Shown: positions 1 through 8,090 of the stretch, in pieces
Layout: every line of letters begins with the position of its first letter
Position numbering within the stretch: position 1 is the first letter of the stretch
Source: Clostridium vitabionis
GTDB lineage: Bacteria > Bacillota > Clostridia > Lachnospirales > Lachnospiraceae
DNA: 64,000 nt
Assembly (NCBI RefSeq): GCF_015351765.1
Contig: NZ_JADKQA010000001.1
Span: forward strand, 442,394 to 506,393
Reading direction: 5' to 3'
Notes under the pieces: generated by a model
Database searches by the model: none
What the model was told of the DNA's origin: nothing
Seen by the model: only the letters and a program-made list of their open reading frames with translations
Position numbers and translations under genes: made by a program

Positions 1-2
1 TA

Positions 3-236
3 CATCATGAAATGATACGCCGCATTATTCCTAAAGGCGTTGATATCACACCATATACTCAGGGGCAGATCACACTAATGATGAGCCATATCAATTCATA
101 CAGGAGAGCGTCTCTGGGCAATAAGAGTCCCTATGAGATGTTCGCTTTCATGTACGGAGAGGCAATCTTAAAAAAGCTCGGGCTCAAACTGATTCCACCT
201 GACGAAATCAGTCTGAGCCCTGAGCTGTTGAACTAA
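3..236 (+). CDS. IS30-family transposase, C-terminal fragment (cut by window edge)
   Basis: The reading frame is open from the first bases of the window and ends with TAA at 234-236. The residues HHEMIRRIIPKG match the end of the IS30-type DDE catalytic core, where the last glutamate is followed by N/H-x-x-[IL]-R-x-[IF]-[IL]-P-K-G. A second typical tail block, NKSPYEMF, follows. Only about 77 residues are visible, so the N-terminal helix-turn-helix and the first two acidic residues lie outside the window, and the internal ATG at 12 is not a real start. Codon use is more AT-rich than in the neighbouring housekeeping genes, as expected for a mobile gene. It differs clearly from the second IS30-type transposase at 33.8-34.9 kb, so two separate elements are present. 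Whether this copy is intact upstream cannot be seen. Confidence 0.85.
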   Translation, partial: HHEMIRRIIPKGVDITPYTQGQITLMMSHINSYRRASLGNKSPYEMFAFMYGEAILKKLGLKLIPPDEISLSPELLN

Positions 237-956
237 TACGTATCGGTCGGAGCAACAAGCCCGGAGAACCATCCCATGCACCAGATTTAGGGGTGGAACT
301 TAAAAGTTCCGAATTTCGGATTTTAGGCTCGACCTCTTATAAAGATACGCATTTTTATAGAAACGGCCGTCTCTATGCCCCAGTTATAGCCGTTTCAGAA
401 TCAGATGTACAGTAGCACGGGGCGAAAAAATGGAACTTTCGGTTGCAATCCAGGCAATGGTAGAAGTTACCCCTTCAAACTGGAACTTCGGATTTCAACC
501 GACCTTGGGTTAATAACGGAAGCAAGATCCTGTTTTCCCTGGCGCTTCCTCTCAGGCCTTACGGATAGAGCTCCAGATAGGCCATTTGGTCAAAATGACG
601 AAAATTTTCCCGGAATTACCACCTGTGGGAATTATCCCCACCGTCAGCCCGGAAATGGTGGCGAGGGGGGATTTTTCCGGCAGGAACATTCCCGTCGGAA
701 CCACGGAAGGGGGATATGCATACCCGGAAACTCAGCCTGTCATAGCATACATAAGGTAGGAAGAAAAGATTTTCGGAAAATGCCTTGCCGCTGTCCAGCC
801 GGGAAACTCCAGCCAAAATGCACAAGATATGGTTATACAAAAAGATTCAGACACAAGATAAGGAAAAAACTCCGGGAACAGGGGGAATCCCTCAGCAGCC
901 GGCTGGGAACAGATTTTCCCCGCTAGCAAAATACTTACCAAAGATTTTATTTATTC
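237..956. other. Long intergenic stretch after the IS30 fragment
   Basis: I see no convincing gene here; the open frames lack ribosome sites and look like chance frames. Structured DNA close to the transposase probably belongs to the IS end. It includes a palindrome at 295-310 (GGAACTT/AAGTTCC) and an 8-bp stem GAAACGGC/GCCGTTTC at 360-396. TGGAACTT recurs at 294, 431 and 481, and TTCGGATTT recurs at 315 and 487. From about 540 on I find only GC-rich non-coding sequence up to the mraZ promoter. Confidence 0.5.
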
Positions 957-1020
957 TTGCGAAAAGGGGAACGGTGTCGTAAAATTAAACCAAGTGGTGG
1001 ATTGTGGTAAATTGTGGTGG
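957..1020 (+). promoter_or_regulatory. mraZ promoter and MraZ operator (three GTGG repeats)
   Basis: A -35 box TTGCGA (957-962) and a -10 box TAAAAT (980-985) are separated by 17 bp. Just downstream lie three GTGG repeats at 994, 1004 and 1014, exactly 10 bp apart, each on the same face of the helix. MraZ proteins are known to bind closely spaced GTGG- or TGGG-type direct repeats upstream of their own operon, so this array is very likely the autoregulatory operator. It lies across and after the expected transcription start (about 992), which would suit repression. Confidence 0.8.
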
Positions 1021-1078
1021 GCAGTGTACGATTTAGGGTCTCAGGTGGGAAAGCAGTCAAGACAGGGCAGGTAGTGCG

Positions 1079-1507
1079 ATGTTAGGGCAATACGATCATA
1101 CGATTGATTCAAAAGGACGAGTGATCATACCCTCCAAGTTCCGGGAGCAGATGGGTGACGCGTATATCATCACCCGCGGGCTGGATCACAACCTCTTTGT
1201 GTATGCCCCCGATGAATGGAACATCTTCGAAGCCAAGATCCGCGCACTGCCGATGGGCAATTCCGATGCCCGCAAACTTTCCCGCTTCTTCCTGATCGGC
1301 GCCCAGGATGTAGTTGTCGACAAGCAGGGAAGGATCACCATCCCGCAGACCCTCCGCAAGTACGCCCACCTGGAGAAGGATGTGATTCTTGCCGGCAACG
1401 GCAATCATCTGGAAATCTGGGATCCGGTGATCTACGAGCAGATGAACACTTACGACGATATGGACGAGGTTGCCGAGAGGATGGACGGCTACAACCTGAA
1501 TTTCTGA
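1079..1507 (+). CDS. mraZ: Transcriptional regulator MraZ
   Basis: This 142-residue protein has the tandem SpoVT/AbrB-like fold of MraZ. The two signature loops are [13 protein letters not shown] (residues 10-22) and [13 protein letters not shown] (81-93). MraZ is a DNA-binding ring-forming regulator that controls the division and cell-wall (dcw) gene cluster from its own upstream repeats, and such repeats are present 60-85 bp before the start codon. The length is normal for the family. The ATG at 1079 is preceded by a modest AGGGCAGG-like ribosome site. rsmH follows 19 bp after the stop, so the genes are probably cotranscribed. Confidence 0.97.
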   Translation: MLGQYDHTIDSKGRVIIPSKFREQMGDAYIITRGLDHNLFVYAPDEWNIFEAKIRALPMGNSDARKLSRFFLIGAQDVVVDKQGRITIPQTLRKYAHLEKDVILAGNGNHLEIWDPVIYEQMNTYDDMDEVAERMDGYNLNF

Positions 1508-1526
1508 GACGGGAGGAGGAGAGCGG

Positions 1527-2495
1527 ATGGAATTTCATCACACATCGGTGCTCCTCCATGAGACCGTGGACAGCCTGAAGATCAGGCCGGACGGCATCTA
1601 CGTGGACGGCACGCTGGGCGGCGGCGGCCACGCGGAGGAGGTGCTCCGGCATCTCACTGGCGGGGGCAGGCTGATCGGCATTGACCAGGATGAAGCGGCT
1701 ATCGAGGCAGCGGGGAAACGCCTGTCGGCATTCGGCAGCCAGGTCACGATCGTGCGCGATAATTATGTCAACATGCCGGAGATCCTGCGGAATCTCGGGA
1801 TCGCCGGGGTGGACGGCATTTACCTGGATCTCGGGGTTTCCTCCTATCAGTTTGACAACGGAGACCGGGGGTTTTCCTACCGGGTCGACGCACCCCTGGA
1901 TATGCGGATGGATCAGAGAAATACGATGACCGCCCGGGATATCGTCAATGACTACAGTGAGCAGGAGCTCTGCCGCGTGATCCGGGACTACGGGGAGGAC
2001 CCGTTTGCCCGGAACATCGCGAAGCACATTGTGCTCGCGAGGCAGAAGGCGCCGATCGAGACCACGGGACAGCTCGTGGAGATCATCCGCGGCGCGGTTC
2101 CGGCAAAGATCCGCGCGAAGAAGGGGCATCCCGCGAAGCAGACCTTCCAGGCAATCCGCATCGAGCTCAACCATGAGCTGGATGTGCTGGAACAGTCGGT
2201 TGACGCGATGATCGATCTGTTAAAGCCCGGCGGCAGGCTGGCGATTATCACCTTCCATTCCCTGGAGGACAGGATCGTCAAGAGCCGTTTCCGTACGGCG
2301 GAAAATCCCTGCATCTGCCCGCCGGATTTTCCGGTCTGCGTGTGCGGGAGGAAGCCGAAGGGGCATGTGGTGACGAGAAAAGCTATCGTCCCCACGGCAG
2401 AGGAAGATCAGGAGAATCCCAGGGCAAAAAGCGCCAAGCTCCGGGTGTTTGAGAAAATTGGCGCGGAAGATAAGGGGAGTACCGGGAAAAGCTGA
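1527..2495 (+). CDS. rsmH: 16S rRNA m4C1402 methyltransferase RsmH
   Basis: RsmH (MraW) methylates N4 of C1402 in 16S rRNA using S-adenosylmethionine. The 322-residue protein begins with the family signature [14 protein letters not shown], followed by the SAM-binding loop [10 protein letters not shown] (residues 26-35). Later come [11 protein letters not shown] and the C-terminal [10 protein letters not shown] block. Length is normal for the family. It sits between mraZ and ftsL, its conserved place in the dcw cluster. A GGGAGGAGGA ribosome site lies just before the ATG. No defects are visible. Confidence 0.97.
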   Translation: MEFHHTSVLLHETVDSLKIRPDGIYVDGTLGGGGHAEEVLRHLTGGGRLIGIDQDEAAIEAAGKRLSAFGSQVTIVRDNYVNMPEILRNLGIAGVDGIYLDLGVSSYQFDNGDRGFSYRVDAPLDMRMDQRNTMTARDIVNDYSEQELCRVIRDYGEDPFARNIAKHIVLARQKAPIETTGQLVEIIRGAVPAKIRAKKGHPAKQTFQAIRIELNHELDVLEQSVDAMIDLLKPGGRLAIITFHSLEDRIVKSRFRTAENPCICPPDFPVCVCGRKPKGHVVTRKAIVPTAEEDQENPRAKSAKLRVFEKIGAEDKGSTGKS

Positions 2496-2521
2496 GGCGG
2501 GACCCGGCGGAGGGAGCAGAT

Positions 2522-2974
2522 ATGGCAGCGAGAAGAACGGTTGTGCGCAGAAATGACTATTACGTGGATGGGAATACGGTCCGCAAGGTCAGAGAGTTCG
2601 ATGAACCGCAGCGGAGACCTGCCCCACGCCGCCGCACGCGGAGAAAGCCTTCGTCGATCGGGAGGGGCTATGTGTTCATGCTGGCCTGCGCCGGCCTGAT
2701 CACCCTGATCTGCTGCCTGGGCTACCTGAGCGCGGAATCCGCGGTCCAGACGAAGATGAACAGTGTCGAGGCGCTGGAGGTCCAGATCGAGAACCAGAAG
2801 GCGAAGAATGACGAGCTGCAGACCAAGATCAACACCTCTGTTGACCTGAGCCACATTTACCAGGTGGCTACGCAGGAGCTCGGCATGGTTTATGCCAACC
2901 CGGATCAGATCCTTCTCTATGATAAGACAGAGAGCGAGTACGTAAGGCAGAATAATGAAATTCCCAAAAACTAA
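2522..2974 (+). CDS. ftsL: Cell division protein FtsL-like (septum formation initiator family)
   Basis: This 150-residue bitopic membrane protein has a basic cytoplasmic head (an RRRTRRK-like stretch near residue 36-42), one transmembrane helix at about residues 49-69, and a heptad-like coiled coil at about 75-110 (NSVEALEVQIENQKAKNDEL). This is the plan of FtsL/DivIC divisome proteins, which link FtsW/FtsI activation to the septal ring. Sequence conservation in the family is low, so position between rsmH and the PBP gene is the main support. Its last 20 bp overlap the start of the PBP gene, which implies translational coupling. Confidence 0.85.
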   Translation: MAARRTVVRRNDYYVDGNTVRKVREFDEPQRRPAPRRRTRRKPSSIGRGYVFMLACAGLITLICCLGYLSAESAVQTKMNSVEALEVQIENQKAKNDELQTKINTSVDLSHIYQVATQELGMVYANPDQILLYDKTESEYVRQNNEIPKN

Positions 2975-5132
2975 TTCGAACGGCAAAAGAAAATGGAAAA
3001 AACTGAGGGGCTATATGGAGACCCGGCTGGCGATGGCAGCACTGATTATCGTGCTGATCCTGCTTGGTCTCGCATATGCCCTCTTTAGTATTGTCCGGAC
3101 GAAAGGGGCGGCTTATAACCAGATCGTCATGAGCCACCAGGATTACGAGAGCCGGACCATTCCCTACCGCCGGGGCAATATCATTGACCGGAACGGGACT
3201 TACCTTGCGACGAGCGAGAAGGTCTACAACGTGGTGCTCAACCCGAAGCAGATTTACAACGAGCCGGAGGACGGTGAGGAATCAGACGGATACACTTACC
3301 TCGACCCCACGGTGGATGCCCTTGTCCAGACACTTGGCATCGACGAAAATGACCTCCGCGCTAAGCTCGAGGAGAAGAAGGATCGCGCCTACTATGTCTA
3401 TCAGAAGGGCATCAGCGCGGATCAGAAGGAAGCTTTCGAAAACTATGCGAACCAGAAAAATGAAGAGTACCGCAAGGCGACGGTAGACCAGGGCGGCAAG
3501 AACCGCGTTGCCGGCGTCTCCTTCGAGGAACAGTATAAGCGGAAATACCCGTACAATGAGCTGGCGAGCAGCGTGCTCGGTTTCTGCCAGAGTGAGGGCA
3601 GGGCGACCGGCGGCGTTGAGCAGTATTATGATGACAAGCTGACCGGCGTCAACGGCCGGGAGTTCGGCTACATGAACGACGAGTCGAACCCGGAGCGGAC
3701 GGTACGCCAGGCGGTCAACGGGAATACCGTCCAGCTGACGATCGATGTTAATCTCCAGCAGATTGTGGAGAAGTATATCAATGAATGGCAGTCCGGAACC
3801 GGAAGCAAGCTGACGGCCTGTGTCATGATGAATCCCAACACCGGGGAAATCCTCGCGATGGATACGAGCACCCGGTACGACCTGAACAATCCCTATGACC
3901 TCTCCTCGGCGTATACCCAGGAACAGATCAACGCGATGGACGACAAGGCAAAGCAGGACGCCTGGTATAAGATGTGGCGGAATTTCTGTGTCAGCGATGC
4001 CTATGAGCCCGGTTCGACCCAGAAGCCGTTCACGGTGGCGGGCGCCATGGAGGAGGGGACGATCACCGGCAATGAGACCTACGTCTGCAACGGCAAGCTC
4101 CATGTCGGCGACTGGGACATCCGCTGCGTGGCAAGGTCCGGGCACGGCGCGCTGACCGTCACGCAGGGAATCATGAAGTCCTGCAACGTGGTCATGATGG
4201 AAATCAATTTCGCCCAGGGCGCGGAAAAGTTCCTGAAGTATCAGAAGATTTTCGGCTTCGGCGATAAGACCGGCATCGACCTGCCGGCGGAGGCGGACAC
4301 CTCGAACCTTGTCTACACGCTCGACAAGATGAACAGCGCCTCGCTTGCCACCAACTCCTTCGGCCAGAACTACAGCTGCACGATGGTGCAGATGGCGGCA
4401 GCGTACTGCTCGCTGATCAACGGCGGCTCTTACTACAAGCCGCATGTCATGAAGCAGATCCTGAGCGATACCGGGGCGGTCGTGCAGAAGAATGACCCGG
4501 TGCTTGTCCGCGAGACCGTGTCGGAGAACACCTCCACCTTTATCAAGAACGCTTTGTTCCAGACGGTGGAAGCCGGAACGGCGTCGGCGGCAAAGGTTGC
4601 CGGCTATCAGGTTGGCGGCAAGACCGGAACAGCGCAGAAGGTTCCGCGCTCGGCCATGAACTACCTGGTTTCCTTTATCGGCTGCGCGCCGGCGATGGAT
4701 CCGCAGGTTCTCTGCTATGTCGTGGTGGATACCCCGAACCTGCCGGGGGAGGAGCAGGCGCACTCGACCTTCGCGAGCGAGATCTTCTCCAAGATCATGA
4801 CCGAGGCACTGCCTTACCTCAATATTTTCCCGGAGGGCACTGAGACCGGGGAGACCAATGAGGCGCTTGCCAACCTCCCGGAGGGGGTAAATGCCGCGGA
4901 GAGCACGGCAGCGGAGTCCGAGTCCGCGGTCACAGCGACCGATGAGAATGGAGAGACCGTAACCGAAGGGCCGAATTACACCGACGAGGTAGTCGAGGGC
5001 GGCGGGGATTATCCGGAGCTCGAGCCGGCGAGCCCGACCGACGAGGCGGCGCAGTCCGGAGAGGCCGGCGCGGGCAGCGCACCCGATGGCGGACAGGGCG
5101 GCGCGGAAGCAGAGAGCAGTGAAGAAAATTGA
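2955..5132 (+). CDS. ftsI: Class B penicillin-binding protein (FtsI/SpoVD type)
   Basis: A 725-residue transpeptidase that crosslinks septal peptidoglycan. It has a basic N-terminus, one membrane anchor (residues about 24-45), the dimerisation block starting RRGNIIDRNGTYLATS, and the three catalytic motifs in order: STQK (nucleophile Ser near residue 354), SCN (near 408) and KTG (near 556, GGKTGTAQK). After the domain comes an acidic tail of about 90 residues rich in E, G, A and T. No PASTA domain is seen, which separates it from typical SpoVD and many FtsI homologues of sporeformers. The start overlaps ftsL. The usual next genes mraY, murD and ftsW are absent; the dcw cluster stops here and an SDR gene follows 28 bp later. 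Confidence 0.93.
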   Translation: MKFPKTNSNGKRKWKKLRGYMETRLAMAALIIVLILLGLAYALFSIVRTKGAAYNQIVMSHQDYESRTIPYRRGNIIDRNGTYLATSEKVYNVVLNPKQIYNEPEDGEESDGYTYLDPTVDALVQTLGIDENDLRAKLEEKKDRAYYVYQKGISADQKEAFENYANQKNEEYRKATVDQGGKNRVAGVSFEEQYKRKYPYNELASSVLGFCQSEGRATGGVEQYYDDKLTGVNGREFGYMNDESNPERTVRQAVNGNTVQLTIDVNLQQIVEKYINEWQSGTGSKLTACVMMNPNTGEILAMDTSTRYDLNNPYDLSSAYTQEQINAMDDKAKQDAWYKMWRNFCVSDAYEPGSTQKPFTVAGAMEEGTITGNETYVCNGKLHVGDWDIRCVARSGHGALTVTQGIMKSCNVVMMEINFAQGAEKFLKYQKIFGFGDKTGIDLPAEADTSNLVYTLDKMNSASLATNSFGQNYSCTMVQMAAAYCSLINGGSYYKPHVMKQILSDTGAVVQKNDPVLVRETVSENTSTFIKNALFQTVEAGTASAAKVAGYQVGGKTGTAQKVPRSAMNYLVSFIGCAPAMDPQVLCYVVVDTPNLPGEEQAHSTFASEIFSKIMTEALPYLNIFPEGTETGETNEALANLPEGVNAAESTAAESESAVTATDENGETVTEGPNYTDEVVEGGGDYPELEPASPTDEAAQSGEAGAGSAPDGGQGGAEAESSEEN

Positions 5133-5160
5133 CGGAAGCATCCGGGAAAGGACGGCGGCA

Positions 5161-5808
5161 ATGCGGGTACTGGTGACAGGAGCGTCCGCGGGCATCGGCA
5201 GGGCGTGCGCGGAGAAATTTCTCCGGGAGGGGCACGAGGTTTTCGGCATGGATGTCCGGGAAGCGGGGATCAGCCATCCGCGTTACCGCCATTTTGTCTG
5301 TGATATCCGGGATGAGCGCCTGCCGGAGATTCCCGGCCTGGAAATCCTTGTCAACAACGCGGGTGTCCAGGGGAGCGGCTGTGACATCGAGGTGAACCTC
5401 CGGGGCACCATCCATGTGACAGAATTTTACGCGTTCCAGCCGGCCATCCGGGCGGTGGTCTTCCTGGCATCCGCCAGCGCGACGACCGGCGCGGAGTTTC
5501 CGGAGTATGCCGCGAGCAAGGGAGGGATTCTCGCCTACATGCGGAATGTGGCCCTCCGGATAGCGAAGTGGGGAGCGACGAGCAACAGCGTGTCCGCGGG
5601 CGGCGTCATGACCGGCCTCAACCGGCATATCCTCGAGGATCCGAAGCTCTACCAGTCGGTTCTCAAGGAGACGCTTCTCGGCAAATGGGCAGAACCGGAA
5701 GAAATCGCCGAGTTTGTCTATTTTACGGCAGTGGTCAACCGGAGCATGACCGGTGAGGATCTCTTTGTGGATAACGGGGAAAAGCTCAAATCAAATTTCA
5801 TCTGGTGA
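5161..5808 (+). CDS. Short-chain dehydrogenase/reductase family protein
   Basis: A 215-residue Rossmann-fold oxidoreductase. Visible SDR features are the cofactor loop TGASAGIG near the N-terminus, NNAG (residues about 63-66), a Ser-rich strand FLASASATTG, and the active-site YAASK. The ATG at 5161 was chosen because TGASAGIG must lie at the extreme N-terminus; earlier in-frame codons lie inside the PBP coding sequence. At 215 residues it is shorter than the usual 240-260: the segment between NNAG and the catalytic Ser is compressed, which may shape the substrate pocket. The substrate is unknown. It follows the PBP gene closely and ends the operon at a strong terminator. Confidence 0.85.
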   Translation: MRVLVTGASAGIGRACAEKFLREGHEVFGMDVREAGISHPRYRHFVCDIRDERLPEIPGLEILVNNAGVQGSGCDIEVNLRGTIHVTEFYAFQPAIRAVVFLASASATTGAEFPEYAASKGGILAYMRNVALRIAKWGATSNSVSAGGVMTGLNRHILEDPKLYQSVLKETLLGKWAEPEEIAEFVYFTAVVNRSMTGEDLFVDNGEKLKSNFIW

Positions 5809-5879
5809 GCGCGGCACATGGGGAGGGAGAGCCCGCAAACCGACCGCCCGAAAGTAACGAAATTACTATTCCTTGGGAA

Positions 5880-5914
5880 AATCCGGCGAATCGTATGGCA
5901 TTCGCCGGATTTTT
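5880..5914 (+). terminator. Intrinsic terminator after the mraZ-SDR operon
   Basis: A 12-bp perfect stem (AATCCGGCGAAT with its complement, 5880-5891 and 5900-5911) with an 8-nt loop is followed by TTTTT. Confidence 0.9.
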
Positions 5915-5962
5915 GCGGTAAACTGTTGTGGTAAATCTGCAGTATAAGAAAAGAGGTTCATT

Positions 5963-7750
5963 ATGATGCAATCCCGCACCCACACCTGCGGCGAGCTGCG
6001 CCTCCAGGATGCCGGCAAAAAGGTTGTTCTTTCCGGCTGGCTGGAAAATCTGCGCATCGTCAGCAGTGCTCTCGGCTTTGGCGTTATCCGCGATTTTTAC
6101 GGAACCACCCAGGTCGTGATTGAGACAGAAGAAATGATGAAGGCCTTCCGGGCCATCAATAAGGAATCGACCGTCACTGTAGCAGGAATGGTCCGTGAGC
6201 GGAGCAGCAAGAACCCAAAACAGGCGACCGGCGACGTTGAGGTCGTCCCGGAGAGCGTCACTGTCCTCGGACGCTGCCGCTACAACGAGCTCCCGTTTGA
6301 GATCAACCACAGCCGCGAGGCAGATGAGTCCGTCCGGCTGAAATACCGCTATCTGGACCTGCGCAATCCCGCGGTGAAGAAGAATATCCTCCTGCGCTGC
6401 CAGGTCATTGCCGCCCTGCGGAAGGCCATGGCGGATCACGGATTTCTGGAGATTACGACGCCGATCCTGACCGCCTCCTCCCCGGAGGGCGCGCGAGATT
6501 ACCTGGTGCCGGCGAGAAAGCATCCGGGGAAATTCTACGCCCTGCCGCAGGCGCCGCAGCAGTTCAAGCAGCTGCTGATGGTGTCCGGATTCGACCGCTA
6601 TTTCCAGATTGCGCCCTGCTTCCGCGATGAGGATGCGAGAGGCGACCGCAGCCCGGGGGAATTCTACCAGCTGGACATGGAGATGGCCTTCGCCTCGCAG
6701 GAGGATGTCTTTGCCGTTCTTGAGGATGTGCTTCCGCCGATTTTTGCGGAATACGGCACCTATAACCGGGCATCCGAGGCGCCTTTTGTGCGGATTCCTT
6801 ACCGGGAAGCCATGGAGAAATACGGCTCGGATAAGCCGGATCTCCGCATCGATCTGACGGTCCAGGATGCCACCGGCGTCCTTGCCGGCTGCGGCTTCGG
6901 CCCGTTTGCGGGAAATTGCGTCAAGGCGGTTGTGGTCTCCGGATTCTCCGAGAGCCGCAAGTTCATCGACCGGACGCTTGCGGATGTTGAGGTTCAGGCG
7001 GGCAATAAGGCTTACTGGTTCCGCGTGGATGATCAGGGTGAGATTGTCGGCGGAATTGCCAAGTTTGTGAATCCGGTGAAGGATCAGGTAACGGAGGCAC
7101 TCGGCCTTAAGCCCGGAGATTTTGTCGCCCTCGCCTCGGGACCGCTCACCGCTGCCCAGAAGACGGCGGGCGTCCTTGTGAAGACGCTTGGTGCCGCGGT
7201 GCCCGGCCACATGGACAGGGAGCAGTATGCCTTCTGCTGGATCGTGGATTTCCCGATGTATGAGATCGGTGAAGAATCCGGACAGCTGGAATTCTGCCAC
7301 AATCCGTTTTCCATGCCGGCAGGCGGCCTGGAGACGCTGCTCAAGGCGGAGCGGGGAGAAATCGACCCGCTCACCATCACCGCTGACCAGTACGATCTCG
7401 TCTGCAACGGTGTCGAGCTCTCCTCCGGCGCGGTCCGCAATCATGACCCGGAGATCATGGTCAAGGCTTTCGAGCTTGTCCGCCTGGGCGAGGAGGACGT
7501 GAAGGCGAAGTTCCCGGCGCTCTATAATGCGTTCAGCTACGGCGCCCCGCCGCATGCGGGCATTGCCCCCGGCGTAGACCGCATGGTCATGCTGCTTGCC
7601 GGTGAGGATTCCATCCGCGAGATCATTCCGTTCCCGATGAACAAGAACGCCCAGGACCTGATGATGGGCGCTCCGTCCGAGGTGACCGAAAAGCAGCTCG
7701 AGGAGCTCCACATCCGGGTAGACCTCCAGGGGAAAAGCGCAGAAGAATAA
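5963..7750 (+). CDS. aspS: Aspartyl-tRNA synthetase
   Basis: A 595-residue class II synthetase that charges tRNA-Asp. It has an N-terminal OB-fold anticodon domain (from HTCGELRLQD), the class II catalytic core, an inserted bacterial-type GAD region (about residues 300-420) and motif 3 GIAPGVDRMVMLL (about 532-545). Motif 2 reads FRDEDARGDRSPGEFYQLD rather than the common FRDEDLRADRQPEFTQLD, and the OB domain (GWLENLRIVSSALGF) is also off-consensus, so this belongs to a divergent branch or is one of two paralogues. ATG 5963 and ATG 5966 are both possible; AGAGG at about 5953 suits the second slightly better. It is a single-gene unit between terminators. Confidence 0.95.
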   Translation: MMQSRTHTCGELRLQDAGKKVVLSGWLENLRIVSSALGFGVIRDFYGTTQVVIETEEMMKAFRAINKESTVTVAGMVRERSSKNPKQATGDVEVVPESVTVLGRCRYNELPFEINHSREADESVRLKYRYLDLRNPAVKKNILLRCQVIAALRKAMADHGFLEITTPILTASSPEGARDYLVPARKHPGKFYALPQAPQQFKQLLMVSGFDRYFQIAPCFRDEDARGDRSPGEFYQLDMEMAFASQEDVFAVLEDVLPPIFAEYGTYNRASEAPFVRIPYREAMEKYGSDKPDLRIDLTVQDATGVLAGCGFGPFAGNCVKAVVVSGFSESRKFIDRTLADVEVQAGNKAYWFRVDDQGEIVGGIAKFVNPVKDQVTEALGLKPGDFVALASGPLTAAQKTAGVLVKTLGAAVPGHMDREQYAFCWIVDFPMYEIGEESGQLEFCHNPFSMPAGGLETLLKAERGEIDPLTITADQYDLVCNGVELSSGAVRNHDPEIMVKAFELVRLGEEDVKAKFPALYNAFSYGAPPHAGIAPGVDRMVMLLAGEDSIREIIPFPMNKNAQDLMMGAPSEVTEKQLEELHIRVDLQGKSAEE

Positions 7751-7760
7751 AGTGGTTTCG

Positions 7761-7796
7761 TGCCGGGACGGCCTTTCGGGGCTGCCCCGGCATTTT
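7761..7796 (+). terminator. Intrinsic terminator after aspS
   Basis: TGCCGGG pairs with CCCGGCA, with an inner GGC/GCC stem, and TTTT follows. Confidence 0.75.
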
Positions 7797-7989
7797 GAAC
7801 CTGTCCTCCCGACGGCCGCAGGCGCTCAGGCTCCCGCATCGAGCGAAGCGTGCCTCCCGCGGATGCGTGGGTTGGACGGTTCCCGAAATTTGTCAATGTT
7901 TACGGGAAATCTCGATAAATATTGGACAATCTCCGGAATTGCGTCATGTTTTGCGAGGGATTCTTTGTGAAAAATCTCTGATTCTCTTC
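7797..7989. repeat. Intergenic stretch with a dispersed palindromic element (7815-7872)
   Basis: The segment holds GCCGCAGGCGCTC (7815-7827, also at 31931) and a stem CCCGCATC...GATGCGTGGG (about 7833-7870). The stem resembles the perfect CCCCGCATC/GATGCGGGG hairpin at 28202-28240. No gene is seen between aspS and the pyk promoter. Confidence 0.55.
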
Positions 7990-8018
7990 CTGCGGGCGGA
8001 AACAAATTGTGGTATGAT
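7990..8018 (+). promoter_or_regulatory. pyk promoter (extended -10)
   Basis: TATGAT at 8013-8018 is preceded by TGG, giving an extended -10. A weak -35, CTGCGG, lies at 7990-7995 with 17-bp spacing. The start codon is about 65 bp downstream of the inferred transcription start. Confidence 0.65.
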
Positions 8019-8090
8019 ACAGGGGATCGAACGATAAGAGAAAGAGAAGATGCGCGGGCGGGGGAGATGGCCCGCCGGGAGGATTTTCAG

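Noticed and set aside
405-926. A 173-codon open frame between the IS fragment and mraZ
   Set aside because: It has no ribosome site, low-complexity composition, an overlapping opposite frame and no recognisable motif.
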